Source of the DNA: Reyranella sp.
Lineage (GTDB): Bacteria > Pseudomonadota > Alphaproteobacteria > Reyranellales > Reyranellaceae
Length of the DNA stretch: 37,382 nt
NCBI GenBank assembly: GCA_021732285.1
Contig: JAKFVH010000001.1
Coordinates: 1-37,382 of the forward strand
Direction of reading: 5' to 3'
This document shows, in pieces, positions 7,853 to 16,105 of the stretch. The position numbers and the translations under genes were made by a program. Numbering within the stretch: position 1 is the first letter of the stretch; every line of letters begins with the position of its first letter. Under the pieces are notes generated by a model. It ran no database searches, was not told the origin of the DNA, and saw only the letters and a list, made by a program, of their open reading frames with translations.

Positions 7853-8551
7853 TCACACCCTGATCGCCTCGCGATAAAGCCGCTCGGGCGTCACCCAGCG
7901 GACCATCTGCACGAAGCTGTCGACATACTTGCCCGGATCGCCGGCGTAGTCGGCCTTGTAAGCATGCTCGTACATGTCCATCACGATCAGCGGCACGCAG
8001 CCGACCGGGCCGGTGGCGTGATCGGCGGCGAGGTGGTTGATCAGCCGCTTGTCGCGCGGCGTGTAGGCCAGGATCACCATGCCCTTGCCGTCCTTCGCCG
8101 ACTTGCCCATGGCGGCGAACTCGGCCTTCCAGCGATCGTGGCTGACGAAATCCCGGCTGATCGCCTGCGCGAACACGCCCGAAGGGTTCGTCGGCGCGTC
8201 GCCGATGCACTCGAAATAGAGCTCGTGCAGCAGCGAGAAATTGTACACGGCCTGCTGCTCGCGCTTGAGCTCGCCGATCTCGGCGGGCTCAGCCTTGGCG
8301 AAATCGATCTGGGCGAGCTGCTCTGTGATGGCGTTCAGCCGACCCACGCTCTCGGCATAGATCGCGTGATGCTCGGTGATCGACGGGGCCGACAGCCATT
8401 TGATCTTGTCGGGATTGAAGGTGAGCGGCTGGGCGCGGAACTTGGGCGCACTGGCGACGGCGAGCAGCTGTTGCGCCGCCGCCGGCACGGCGGCAGCGCC
8501 AGCCAGCAGGCCGACACCCGCAGCCAGGGAGCGGCGAGAGATCTCGGGCAT
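7853..8551 (-). CDS. Tat-type exported Fe/Mn-family superoxide dismutase
   Basis: A 232-aa protein with a twin-arginine leader (SRRSLAAGVGLLAGAAAVPAAAQ) and the Fe/Mn-SOD C-terminal domain. Metal ligands visible are H109 in the HELYFECIG block and D192/H196 in MDMYEHAY, the counterparts of the family's NHTFYW His and DxWEH pair. The N-terminal ligand is less clear: only H61-H62 followed by Y65 is present, without the usual HxxxHHxxY spacing. The predicted role is dismutation of superoxide in the periplasm. It lies 36 bp after the DUF1254 gene and may be the last gene of that transcript. GGAG precedes ATG 8551. A divergent SOD subfamily with altered specificity is possible. Confidence 0.85.
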   Translation of the reverse strand: MPEISRRSLAAGVGLLAGAAAVPAAAQQLLAVASAPKFRAQPLTFNPDKIKWLSAPSITEHHAIYAESVGRLNAITEQLAQIDFAKAEPAEIGELKREQQAVYNFSLLHELYFECIGDAPTNPSGVFAQAISRDFVSHDRWKAEFAAMGKSAKDGKGMVILAYTPRDKRLINHLAADHATGPVGCVPLIVMDMYEHAYKADYAGDPGKYVDSFVQMVRWVTPERLYREAIRV

Positions 8552-8587
8552 GTCGGTCTCCGAAGGTTATTCGGACCCTAACGCCTG

Positions 8588-10006
8588 TCAGGACGGAGAG
8601 TTGCGCTGCACGCCGGGTGCGCGATACCGGCCCTCGATCAGCTGCTCCTCGGGCTCGTAGGCCCGCAGCACCAGCCGCATCGGCCCGCTGGGCGCGGGCA
8701 GCCAATTCGCCGCACGCTCGCCGTCAGGACGCTCGCGCTGCAGATAGAGCGTGAGCGAGCCGTCGGCAGCTTTCTGCAGGCCGGGTGTGCGATCGCCAAT
8801 GGAGTAGCGGCCGATCGGATTGTCGATGAAGAAGGCGCGGCCCTCGGGCGTGACCTCGTACATGGCGAGCGACCAGAACGCGCGCGCCGGCGGCAGGCCG
8901 TCGGCCGGGAAGGTGAGGCGATAGGCGTTGGCGCCCGACAGCGGCCGTCCGGTCGAATCGGTGTTGCAGGCGAGATAGACCGCCTCGGCCGGCTCGAGTG
9001 CGGCGAGGCCGGTGAGCGCCACGTTCGCGCGATAGAGATAGTCCTCGCCGAAATTGCCGAGATGGCGCTCGCCGTAGGTCCAGCCGTTGACCGTCTTGCC
9101 GTAGCGGCCGCCGGCGCCGCGGATCTCGGCGCGGCCCTGCTCGATGCCGGCCTGGATGGCGCGCCGCTCGGCCTCGCTGAAGGCGCGCAGGTCGAACTTG
9201 CGGCCGGGCCGGAGCTTCAAGGGCGCCAGGCCTTCGAACACCGCGCGGTCGCGCTCCGACAACGGGCTCTCGCCCAGCGCGCGCATGGTCACCTCGAACA
9301 GGTCGAACGGATCGGTGGGATTGGGCGCGGGCCAGTCGGCGACGGGCTCGGCCGGCGCCACGGTGCGCTGGCGCATCAACTCGCGCGTCTCCAGGATGCG
9401 CCGCTCGTTGCGCTGGTCGGGCGTCTCGAGCAGCACGCGGGCCTGCAGGATGCGGACGCGGTCGACCTCGTCGGGCCCGTCGACCAGGATGCGGCCGAGC
9501 AGCCACACCGAGTTGGTCGGCGCCCTCACCAGCTTCACCTCCGACGGCGGATCGCCCGTCCAGGCCGGGCCGACGATCATGTGCGTCGGCGGCTCCCCGC
9601 CATGCAGCCGATGGCTGACATAGGCGAAGTTGTTGGTGAACAGGTCCATGAAGGCGTAGCTGTAATAGAAATCGCCCACCGGCGGCACGGTGAGGAACAC
9701 GGGCTCGATCGAAAGATCGAGCCACGCCGACGAATAGAAGGTGTCGTTGTTGGGCGTCGTCACCGCCCGCGCGCGATGGTCGGCGAGCTGGGCAATGTGG
9801 CGGAAGCGGTTCAGCCGCTGGCGCAAGGGATTGGCCTCGTTGACCGTGGCCTGCCAGCGCGTGCGGTACATCTCGTAGACCGGGAAGAGATAGATCGTGG
9901 CGCGACGTGCGAGGTCGCGCAGCGCCGCCGCGTCCTGCGCGCGCACGATGGCCGGCGCGAGCAAAGGTGCCGCCACCGCGCCGCCGATCAGCGTGCGGCG
10001 TCTCAT
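8588..10006 (-). CDS. DUF1254/DUF1214 domain exported protein
   Basis: A 472-aa protein with a Tat-like leader (MRRRTLIGGAVAAPLLAPAIVRA). The N-terminal DUF1254 region has LFPVYEMYRTRW, TTPNNDTFYSSAWLDLS and the DFYYSYAFMDLFTNNFAYVS block. The C-terminal DUF1214 region has KTVNGWTYG, YLACNTDSTGRPLSGANAYRL, FWSLAMYEVTPEGRAFFIDN and WLPAPSGPMRLVLRAYEP. No enzymatic activity is established for the family. ATG 10006 overlaps the upstream glycosylase stop by 4 bp, so the two are translationally coupled. An in-frame start 19 codons earlier would sit inside that gene and spoil the leader. Confidence 0.9.
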   Translation of the reverse strand: MRRRTLIGGAVAAPLLAPAIVRAQDAAALRDLARRATIYLFPVYEMYRTRWQATVNEANPLRQRLNRFRHIAQLADHRARAVTTPNNDTFYSSAWLDLSIEPVFLTVPPVGDFYYSYAFMDLFTNNFAYVSHRLHGGEPPTHMIVGPAWTGDPPSEVKLVRAPTNSVWLLGRILVDGPDEVDRVRILQARVLLETPDQRNERRILETRELMRQRTVAPAEPVADWPAPNPTDPFDLFEVTMRALGESPLSERDRAVFEGLAPLKLRPGRKFDLRAFSEAERRAIQAGIEQGRAEIRGAGGRYGKTVNGWTYGERHLGNFGEDYLYRANVALTGLAALEPAEAVYLACNTDSTGRPLSGANAYRLTFPADGLPPARAFWSLAMYEVTPEGRAFFIDNPIGRYSIGDRTPGLQKAADGSLTLYLQRERPDGERAANWLPAPSGPMRLVLRAYEPEEQLIEGRYRAPGVQRNSPS

Positions 10007-10545
10007 GCCGCGCGCTCGCGCATCAGCCGACGCTCCATCACGAAGGCCGCCACCTCGCGCCACGGCGCCAGGGTCCAGAACGAGCGGGCGCGGCCCGACG
10101 GCGAGGCGAGCACGAAGGCCACGGCCTCTTCGATCGGTTCGGCCTGCCGTCCGTAGGCTGGCGATTTCAGGCCAAGCGCCAGCGAGGCCGCGTGCTTGCT
10201 CGTGAAGGCAACGGCGGCAGGCCGGAAGCGGCGCAGCTTGGCGTGCAGGGCGGCGGCGTCCATGGCGTGGGGGCTGAGCTCGTGATCCGAACCATACTCG
10301 GTCTTGTTGACGTCCGTCAGCCCGATGCCGAGGGTCGAAAGCTCGGGATAGCGCGCCGGCGCCAGCCGTTCGGAGGTCAGGCCGACCGCATGCAGGGTCG
10401 GCCAGAAGGCGTTGCCGGGGTTGGCGTAGTAGGCGCGGGCCGTGAACGAGGCCGGGCTGGGCGCGGTGCCGCAGAACACCAGGTCGAGGCCCGGTGCCAG
10501 AAGGTCGGGGACGAGATGCCTATTCCGGCTTGATGCCCGCGGCAT
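10003..10545 (-). CDS. Mismatch-specific uracil/thymine DNA glycosylase (Mug/TDG-like)
   Basis: A 180-aa protein of the uracil-DNA glycosylase superfamily. The Mug-type pattern is visible: LDLVFCGTAPSPAS as motif 1, ARAYYANPGNAFWPTLHAVGLT, GIGLTDVNKTEYGSDHELS and a C-terminal VLASPSGRARSFW motif. Classical Mug/TDG motif 1 is GINPG with a catalytic Asn; here the position reads GTAPS, as in a divergent branch found in alphaproteobacteria (from memory), so activity needs testing. The start ATG 10545 overlaps the end of the upstream Bug gene by 26 bp. Its company with transport and exported-protein genes gives no functional hint. Confidence 0.8.
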   Translation of the reverse strand: MPRASSRNRHLVPDLLAPGLDLVFCGTAPSPASFTARAYYANPGNAFWPTLHAVGLTSERLAPARYPELSTLGIGLTDVNKTEYGSDHELSPHAMDAAALHAKLRRFRPAAVAFTSKHAASLALGLKSPAYGRQAEPIEEAVAFVLASPSGRARSFWTLAPWREVAAFVMERRLMRERAA

Positions 10546-11491
10546 GGATCACCTCGCCCCAGCGCTTGTGCTCGGCCTTGATGAAGGCGTCGATCTCGGC
10601 GATCGACATGTTGGCGCCGGGCTCGAAGCCGCCCTGGCGCATGCTGGCGATCACTTCGGCGTCCTGCAGGGCGCGCTCGGTGGCGGCGCGCAGCTTGTCC
10701 TTGATCTTGCCCGGCGTGCCGGCCGGCACCGCCCAGATTGACCACGAGGTGACCACGAGGTCGGGCACGCTCTCGGCGAGTGTCGGCGTGTCGGGCGCGA
10801 CCGTCGCGCGCTTGGCCCCGGTCGTGGCGATGGGTTTCAGCTTGCCCGCGCTCACCTGGCCCATCAGCGAATCGATGTTGGCGATGCAGATCGGCACATG
10901 GCCCGCCAGCACGTCGGCCGCCGCCGCCGAGGCGCCGCGGTAGCTGATGAGGGTGAGATCGGCGCCCGTCTTCTGCTTCAGGAGCTCCATGGTGAGCGAG
11001 GGTGAGGCGCCGACGCCGGAGGAACCATACTGGTACTTGCCGGGCTCGGCCTTGGCCGCGGCGATCAGCTTGGGCAGCGTGTCGTGCGGGAAGCTCGGAT
11101 GGCAGCACAGCATGTTGGGCTGCGTGCCGATCCAGGCCACCGTCTCGAGATCGGTGAAGGGATTGTAGGGCAGCTTGACGTAGAGGTTGGGCGCCACGGC
11201 GTGGCTGGCGATGCCGCCCAGCAGCATCGAATAACCATCGGGCGGCGACTTGGCGACATTGTCGGCGGCGATCGAGCCGCCCGCGCCGGACCGGTTGTCA
11301 ATCACAAAGGACTGGCCGAGATAGTCCTGCAGCTTGGCGCCAAGCCTTCGCGCGATGTTGTCCTGCGAGCCGCCCGGCGTGAACGGGCAGACGATGCGGA
11401 CGGTGCGCTGGGGCCAGTCGTCGCCCTGGGCGAGCGCTGTTCCCGCCAATGGAAGGACGCCCAAAGCAGCGGTGAATTGGCGCCTTTTCAT
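10520..11491 (-). CDS. Tripartite tricarboxylate transporter substrate-binding protein (Bug/TctC family)
   Basis: A 323-aa periplasmic protein with leader MKRRQFTAALGVLPLAGTALA. Bug family signatures are VRIVCPFTPGGSQDNIARRL, VIDNRSGAGGSIAADNVAKSPPDGY and the VPAGTPGKIKDKL block near the C-terminus. Bug proteins bind carboxylates or related organic acids, and most are orphans without TctA/TctB genes, as here. It heads a coupled minus-strand group with the Mug-like and DUF1254 genes. The ligand cannot be predicted. Confidence 0.92.
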   Translation of the reverse strand: MKRRQFTAALGVLPLAGTALAQGDDWPQRTVRIVCPFTPGGSQDNIARRLGAKLQDYLGQSFVIDNRSGAGGSIAADNVAKSPPDGYSMLLGGIASHAVAPNLYVKLPYNPFTDLETVAWIGTQPNMLCCHPSFPHDTLPKLIAAAKAEPGKYQYGSSGVGASPSLTMELLKQKTGADLTLISYRGASAAAADVLAGHVPICIANIDSLMGQVSAGKLKPIATTGAKRATVAPDTPTLAESVPDLVVTSWSIWAVPAGTPGKIKDKLRAATERALQDAEVIASMRQGGFEPGANMSIAEIDAFIKAEHKRWGEVIHAAGIKPE

Positions 11492-11609
11492 ACCTTTATC
11501 CCTCTTACGCGTGACGCTCCCCGGCCCGATGATGCATGACGACTGCAGCCGCGCCTAGGGGCGGCGACGCATCGCGGAACAAAAGCCGGCCGGCGGCGTT
11601 GTCGGCTCG

Positions 11610-12035
11610 ATGAACGCGGCGCGCAACACAGCGGGGGAGCCGGTTCCGGCGCCGCCTCCGACAATCCTGGTCGTGGAAGAGGACGTGCTGGTGCGCAACC
11701 TGGCGGCGGCCTACCTGCGCGACGGCGGCTTCGAGGTGATCGAGGCCAACAGCGCCGACGAGGCGATCCGCGCCCTGCAGGCCGAGGTCCTGGTCGACAT
11801 CGTTTTCTCCGACATCGAGATGCCGGGTAGCATGGACGGCTTCGGCCTGGCGCAATGGGTGCGCCGCGAACGGCCGTGGCTCAAGGTCATCCTGACATCG
11901 GGTGCCGTACGCACCGCCAAGGAGGCGCGCGGTCTTCGCGAGCAAGGCCCGATCCTCGCCAAGCCCTACGACCACGCCGAGCTCGAACGGCACATCCGCA
12001 GTTTGCTGGCGCTGATTGTTCTAAAGGCTGAGTAG
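11610..12035 (+). CDS. Single-domain response regulator (CheY-like receiver)
   Basis: A 141-aa protein consisting of one receiver domain after a Pro/Ala-rich N-terminus of about 18 residues. The acidic pair E24/D25, phospho-acceptor D68 (VFSDIEMPG), T96 (ILTSGA) and K118 (LAKPYD) are all in place, so it should be phosphorylatable. There is no output domain and no histidine kinase nearby, so it is an orphan single-domain regulator acting by protein-protein contact. Its last 15 bases overlap the 3' end of the convergent mazF gene. The start at 11610 is the first ATG giving the full receiver; no strong ribosome site was seen. Confidence 0.88.
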   Translation: MNAARNTAGEPVPAPPPTILVVEEDVLVRNLAAAYLRDGGFEVIEANSADEAIRALQAEVLVDIVFSDIEMPGSMDGFGLAQWVRRERPWLKVILTSGAVRTAKEARGLREQGPILAKPYDHAELERHIRSLLALIVLKAE

Positions 12036-12353
12036 CGGTGCCAAGCGCGCGTCTATCTCATCGAGAACTTCAGGCGGTGCCATCCCGACGATTTCCAACT
12101 TCCGCGCTTCACGGTCCACGCTTCTGACGTGGTCGACGAGAACGACGCCTTCGATCGGCAAGCCAGGCGGCAGCTTCACTTCAGTCGACCATCCTCTTTC
12201 CCGACTGGTGATGGGGCACACGATGGAGAGGCGGGAGCGCTGATGGTAGGCCATCGTCGTTAGGACGATGCCCGGCCGCCTTCCTGCTTGTTCGCTTCCG
12301 GCTTGAGGAGAAAACAGGAGCCAAACCAAGCTGCCGCGGTCGGGCAACGCCAT
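12021..12353 (-). CDS. mazF: MazF/PemK-type endoribonuclease toxin
   Basis: A 110-aa toxin with the PemK/MazF pattern: GSLVWLLFSPQAGSEQAGRRPGIVLT at the N-terminus, SIVCPITSRERGW, and EGVVLVDHVRSVD before the C-terminal helix. MazF cleaves RNA at short sequence motifs and is neutralised by its MazE partner. Its ATG shares one base with the mazE stop (TAATG), giving coupled translation downstream of the antitoxin. The 3' end overlaps the convergent response-regulator gene by 15 bp. Confidence 0.93.
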   Translation of the reverse strand: MALPDRGSLVWLLFSPQAGSEQAGRRPGIVLTTMAYHQRSRLSIVCPITSRERGWSTEVKLPPGLPIEGVVLVDHVRSVDREARKLEIVGMAPPEVLDEIDARLAPLLSL

Positions 12354-12598
12354 TAGATGATTTCCTCGCCCCGGGGCGCATCATCGGTGGACGGATGTTC
12401 CTTGTCCGGAGTCATTCCCGCCAAGAGTTCGTCCAGCGTGAAGCGACGACGTGAGCGCGTGATGATGATTCGACCGTCTTCCGAGGCCTCAACGTCGACG
12501 CGTGCGCCCTCCGTCAAACCGAGGCGCGCGGCGATGTCCCGCGGCACCCTCAAGCCGAGGCTGTTTCCCCATTTTGCGAGCAAAACCTGGACGGGCAT
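12353..12598 (-). CDS. mazE: MazE-type antitoxin (AbrB/SpoVT fold)
   Basis: An 81-aa antitoxin. The N-terminal swapped-hairpin DNA-binding domain reads VLLAKWGNSLGLRVPRDIAARLGL, and the acidic C-terminal tail (LLAGMTPDKEHPSTDDAPRGEE) should wrap the toxin. ATG 12598 is chosen because GGAGGG lies upstream and because the operator and -10 element lie just before it. An in-frame start at 12670 would put those elements inside the gene. The protein is expected to repress its own promoter through the palindrome at 12615-12637, alone or with MazF. Confidence 0.93.
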   Translation of the reverse strand: MPVQVLLAKWGNSLGLRVPRDIAARLGLTEGARVDVEASEDGRIIITRSRRRFTLDELLAGMTPDKEHPSTDDAPRGEEII

Positions 12599-12614
12599 GT
12601 TCCGCGTCCCTCCA

Positions 12615-12637
12615 CGTATATCAAATAGATATACGTT
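12615..12637. promoter_or_regulatory. mazEF operator palindrome
   Basis: Perfect 9-bp inverted repeat (ACGTATATC and GATATACGT) separated by 5 bases, just upstream of the mazE ribosome site. It overlaps the predicted -10 box. AbrB-type antitoxins bind such palindromes, so autorepression is likely. Confidence 0.75.
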
Positions 12638-12656
12638 TCGCTTAAGGCCTGTCAAG
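12629..12656 (-). promoter_or_regulatory. mazEF promoter (sigma70-like)
   Basis: On the minus strand, a perfect -35 TTGACA (12656-12651) and -10 TATATC (12634-12629) are separated by 16 bp. The -10 is embedded in the operator palindrome, the classical layout for an autoregulated toxin-antitoxin operon. Confidence 0.7.
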
Positions 12657-12705
12657 TAAGGCAAATTCAACTCCGCTGCACTAAGAAGTGCGTGGGAGGA
12701 CGATC

Positions 12706-13863
12706 ATGAACACGATCGACAAGGCCGACGAGGCCCAGCTCTTCGCCACCATCGACCGTTGGGTCGAGCGCGAGGTGGCGCCACGCGTGAAGGAATTCGA
12801 CCATGCCGATCGCTGGCCGGCCGAGATCGTCGAGCAGATGAAGGAGCTCGGCCTGTTCGGCGCCACCGTCAGCCCGGACTACGGCGGCCTCGGCCTGCCG
12901 GCGCGCACCTACGCCGAGATCGTGATGAAAGTGTCCTCGGTGTGGATGGCGATCACCGGCATCTTCAACTCCCATCTGATGCTGGCGCTCGCCATCGAGA
13001 AGTTCGGCACCGAGCCGCAGCGCCGCCACTGGCTGCCCAGGCTCGCCTCGGGCGAAGTGCGCGGCGGGCTGGCGCTGACCGAGCCCGACGCCGGCACCGA
13101 CCTGCAGGCGATTCGGCTCACGGCGCGGCGCGAGGGCGACCACTACGTGCTGAACGGCACCAAGACCTGGATCTCCAACGGCATCGAGGGCTCCTGCTTC
13201 GCGCTGCTGGTGAAGACCAATCCCGAGGCCTCGCCGCGCTATTCCGGCATGAGCCTGTTCATCGTCCCCAAGGGCCCGGGCTTCCGCGTCGGCCGCAAGC
13301 TCGAGAAGCTCGGCTACAAGTCGATCGATTCGGCCGAGCTGATCTTCGAGGACTACAAGGTGCCGGCCGACCACCTGATCGGCGAGGTCGAGGGCCGCGG
13401 CTTCACCCAGGTGGCGGGTGGCCTCGAATTGGGACGCATCAACGTCGCCGCGCGTGGCGTCGGCATTGCCGAGGGGGCGCTGCGCCTCGCCACCAGCTAC
13501 GCCCAGATCCGCAAGACCTTCGGCAAGCCGATCTGCGAGCACCAGGCGATCCAGCTCAAGCTCGGCGAGATGGCCACGCGCGCCCGCGCCGCGCGGCTGC
13601 TCACGCTCGATGCCGCCGACGCCTTCGACCGCGGCGACCGCTGCGACCTCGAAGCGGGCATGGCGAAATACTTCTCCTCCGAGGCGGCGCTGGAGAACAG
13701 CATCGAGAGCATGCGCATCCACGGCGCCTACGGCTACTCCAAGGAATATGACATCGAGCGGCTCTATCGCGATGCGCCGCTCACCTGCATCGGCGAGGGC
13801 ACCAACGAGATGCAGCGCATCATCATCGCCCGGCAGTGGATCAAGCGGCACGCCGAGCTATGA
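12706..13863 (+). CDS. Acyl-CoA dehydrogenase
   Basis: A 385-aa enzyme of normal family length. Signatures are the N-terminal helices with LGLFGATVSPDYGGLG, FAD-binding LALTEPDAGTDLQ, TKTWISNG in the middle beta domain, RKTFGKPICEHQAIQ, and the C-terminal catalytic-base region IGEGTNEMQRIIIARQ. It oxidises an acyl-CoA to the enoyl-CoA and passes electrons to ETF. The ATG at 12706 follows GGGAGGA by 5 bases, so it is preferred over GTG 12688. It is ATGA-coupled to two CoA-transferases, which suggests activation of an acid to its CoA ester followed by dehydrogenation. It resembles glutaryl- or short-chain-type dehydrogenases; the substrate is not determined. Confidence 0.93.
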   Translation: MNTIDKADEAQLFATIDRWVEREVAPRVKEFDHADRWPAEIVEQMKELGLFGATVSPDYGGLGLPARTYAEIVMKVSSVWMAITGIFNSHLMLALAIEKFGTEPQRRHWLPRLASGEVRGGLALTEPDAGTDLQAIRLTARREGDHYVLNGTKTWISNGIEGSCFALLVKTNPEASPRYSGMSLFIVPKGPGFRVGRKLEKLGYKSIDSAELIFEDYKVPADHLIGEVEGRGFTQVAGGLELGRINVAARGVGIAEGALRLATSYAQIRKTFGKPICEHQAIQLKLGEMATRARAARLLTLDAADAFDRGDRCDLEAGMAKYFSSEAALENSIESMRIHGAYGYSKEYDIERLYRDAPLTCIGEGTNEMQRIIIARQWIKRHAEL

Positions 13864-15002
13864 GCGCCAAGCCGCTCACGGGAATTCGCGTCCTCACGCT
13901 GGAGCAGTTCGGCGCCGGGCCCTACGGCACGATGTTTTTAGCCGAGCTGGGCGCGGAGGTGATCAAGGTCGAGGCGCCCGACGGTGATCCCTCGCGCCAG
14001 GTCGGGCCGCACAAGCTCGGGGCCAACGACAGCGAGTACTTCCAGGCCTGGAACCTCGGCAAGAAAAGCGTGACGCTCGACATCAAGTCGGCCGAGGGTC
14101 GCCGCCAGTTCGAGACTCTGGTCAAAAGCGCCGACTGCGTGGTCAACAACCTGCGCGGCACGCAGCCTGCCAAGCTCGGCATCGACCATGCGAGCCTGAA
14201 GCATCTGAAGCCCTCGATCGTCTGCCTGCACATCTCGGCCTATGGCCGCGCCGGCGAGCGCGCCGACTGGCCGGGCTACGATTTCCTGATGCAGGCCGAG
14301 GCGGGCCTGATGGAGCTGACTGGCGATCCCGACGGTGCGCCGACGCGGGTCGGCGTGTCGCTGATCGACAGCATGAGCGGCATCACCGGCATCGTCGGCC
14401 TTCTGGCCTGCCTGCTGCGGGCCAAGACGACGGGCGAGGGCTGCGACGTCGAGACCTGCCTCTACGACGTCGCCATGCACCAGCTCACTTATCCCGGCGT
14501 CTGGTACCTCAACGAGGGCGACGTCTCGCCGCGCGTGCCGCGCAGTGCGCATCTCTCGCTGGCGCCGGTCCAGACCTTCCCGACCCAGGACGGCTGGATT
14601 TTCGTCATGTGCATGACCCAGAAATTCTGGCTGTCGCTCGCGAAGGCGATGGGCCGCGAGGAGCTTTTGGGCGACCCGCGCTTCGGCGATCCCAACACGC
14701 GCGCCGTCCATCGCGCGGCGCTGAGCGACGCGCTCGATCCCACCTTCCGCACGCGCACGACCGAGGCGTGGCTGGCGGCCTTCAACGGCCTCCTGCCGGC
14801 GGCACCTGTCCATCGCCTCGACCAGGCGCTCGACAGCGGCTTTGCCCGCGACACCGGCATGGTCTCGGCCGTGCCGCATCCGGTGAAGGGCAGCCTGCGC
14901 GTCATCGCCAACCCCATCCGCATCGACGGCGAGCGGCCGGCCCAGGCCGCCTGCTCGCCGCTCGGCGCCGACAACGAGCAGCTTTTAGGCAAGCGCACAT
15001 GA
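13860..15002 (+). CDS. CaiB/BaiF (class III) CoA-transferase, first copy
   Basis: A 380-aa family III CoA-transferase. It opens with LTGIRVLTLEQFGAGPYGTMFLAELGAEVIKVE, continues with the LDIKSAEGRRQFETLVKSADCVVNNLRG block, and has the catalytic Asp in GYDFLMQAEAGLM. These enzymes move CoA between an acyl-CoA donor and an acid such as formate/oxalate, carnitine, succinate or arylacid. ATGA overlaps join it to the acyl-CoA dehydrogenase upstream and to the second CoA-transferase downstream. Confidence 0.93.
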   Translation: MSAKPLTGIRVLTLEQFGAGPYGTMFLAELGAEVIKVEAPDGDPSRQVGPHKLGANDSEYFQAWNLGKKSVTLDIKSAEGRRQFETLVKSADCVVNNLRGTQPAKLGIDHASLKHLKPSIVCLHISAYGRAGERADWPGYDFLMQAEAGLMELTGDPDGAPTRVGVSLIDSMSGITGIVGLLACLLRAKTTGEGCDVETCLYDVAMHQLTYPGVWYLNEGDVSPRVPRSAHLSLAPVQTFPTQDGWIFVMCMTQKFWLSLAKAMGREELLGDPRFGDPNTRAVHRAALSDALDPTFRTRTTEAWLAAFNGLLPAAPVHRLDQALDSGFARDTGMVSAVPHPVKGSLRVIANPIRIDGERPAQAACSPLGADNEQLLGKRT

Positions 15003-16105
15003 AACTCGAAGGATTGAAGGTCGTCGATCTCTCCTGGTTCCTGCCGGGACCCTATCTCACGACGGCGCTGGCCGATCACGGCGCCGAGGTGATCAAGGTC
15101 GAGCCCACCGACGGCGATCCCGGCCGCCACATCCGCCCGCCTGACCAGCGCACCTCGGTGTTCTTCCGCAACATGGGCCGCGGCAAGAAGAGCGTGGTGC
15201 TCGACCTCAAGACCGAACAGGGCCGCGCCGATCTCTTCCGCCTAGCGTGCGACGCCGACGTGCTGGTCGAATCCTTCCGCCCCGGCGTCGCGGCCCGCTT
15301 CGGAGTCGGCTACGAGGCGGTTAAGGCAAAGAACCCCGGCATCGTCTATTGCTCGATCTCGGCCTTCGGCCAGGACGGCGCCTATCCCGGTCGCGCCGCC
15401 CACGATCTGGCGCTCGAGGCCATGACCGGCGTGCTGTCGCTGACCCTGGGCGACGACGGCCGGCCCGCCATCCCTGGCATCCCCGTCGCCGACCTGGTGA
15501 GCGGCCTGCACGGCCTCTCGGGCGTGCTGATGGCGCTCTTGCGCCGGCAGACCACGGGCAAGGGCGACTACATCGACGTCAGCATGCATGAGGCGCTGAT
15601 GGCTTCGTGCGCCAACGTCGTCGGCAGCGCTTTCACCGACGGCACGCAGCCCGACGTCAAGAACCAGCGCACGACCGGTGGTGCTGCTTTCTACCGCGTC
15701 TACGACACGTCGGACGGCCGCCAGCTCGTGCTGGCCGGCCAGGAGATGAAGTTCATCCGCAATCTGCTGACCGCGCTCGGCAAGCCCGAGTTCATCGAGC
15801 TCTGCGAATGGCCGGGCGCGCACCAGAAGCCAGTGATGGATTTCCTCGCCGCGACGTTCCGCGACAAGCCGCTGGCGCACTGGATGAAATGGCTCGACAC
15901 GCTCGACATCTGCTACGGGCCGGTCAACACGCTGCCCGAGGCGATCGCCGATCCCAATCTGGTGAAGCGTGGCGCCGTCGTGACCGAGCCGGATGGCCGC
16001 AAGCACCTGGCGCCTGTCGTGCGCTTCAAGGACGAGCCGTCACGGCCGCTCTATCGCGAGCCGCTGCTGGGCGAGCATACGAAAGAGATCCTGAAACGTG
16101 GCTAG
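14999..16105 (+). CDS. CaiB/BaiF (class III) CoA-transferase, second copy
   Basis: A 368-aa paralogue of the preceding gene. It has the N-terminal LEGLKVVDLSWFLPGPYLTT, GAEVIKVEPTDGDPGRHIRP, the VLVESFRPGVAARFGVGYE block and the catalytic Asp in AAHDLALEAMTG. The two copies are clearly diverged, so they may form a heteromer or act on different acids. The ATGA overlap with the first copy gives tight coupling. In this operon it should load CoA onto the substrate of the neighbouring acyl-CoA dehydrogenase (inference). The GTG-started small exported protein overlaps its last 8 bases. Confidence 0.93.
   Translation: MKLEGLKVVDLSWFLPGPYLTTALADHGAEVIKVEPTDGDPGRHIRPPDQRTSVFFRNMGRGKKSVVLDLKTEQGRADLFRLACDADVLVESFRPGVAARFGVGYEAVKAKNPGIVYCSISAFGQDGAYPGRAAHDLALEAMTGVLSLTLGDDGRPAIPGIPVADLVSGLHGLSGVLMALLRRQTTGKGDYIDVSMHEALMASCANVVGSAFTDGTQPDVKNQRTTGGAAFYRVYDTSDGRQLVLAGQEMKFIRNLLTALGKPEFIELCEWPGAHQKPVMDFLAATFRDKPLAHWMKWLDTLDICYGPVNTLPEAIADPNLVKRGAVVTEPDGRKHLAPVVRFKDEPSRPLYREPLLGEHTKEILKRG

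Noticed and set aside
12599..12670. Longer mazE start
   Set aside because: The extension overlaps the operator and promoter; the ATG at 12598 has GGAGGG upstream and gives the normal AbrB-type start.
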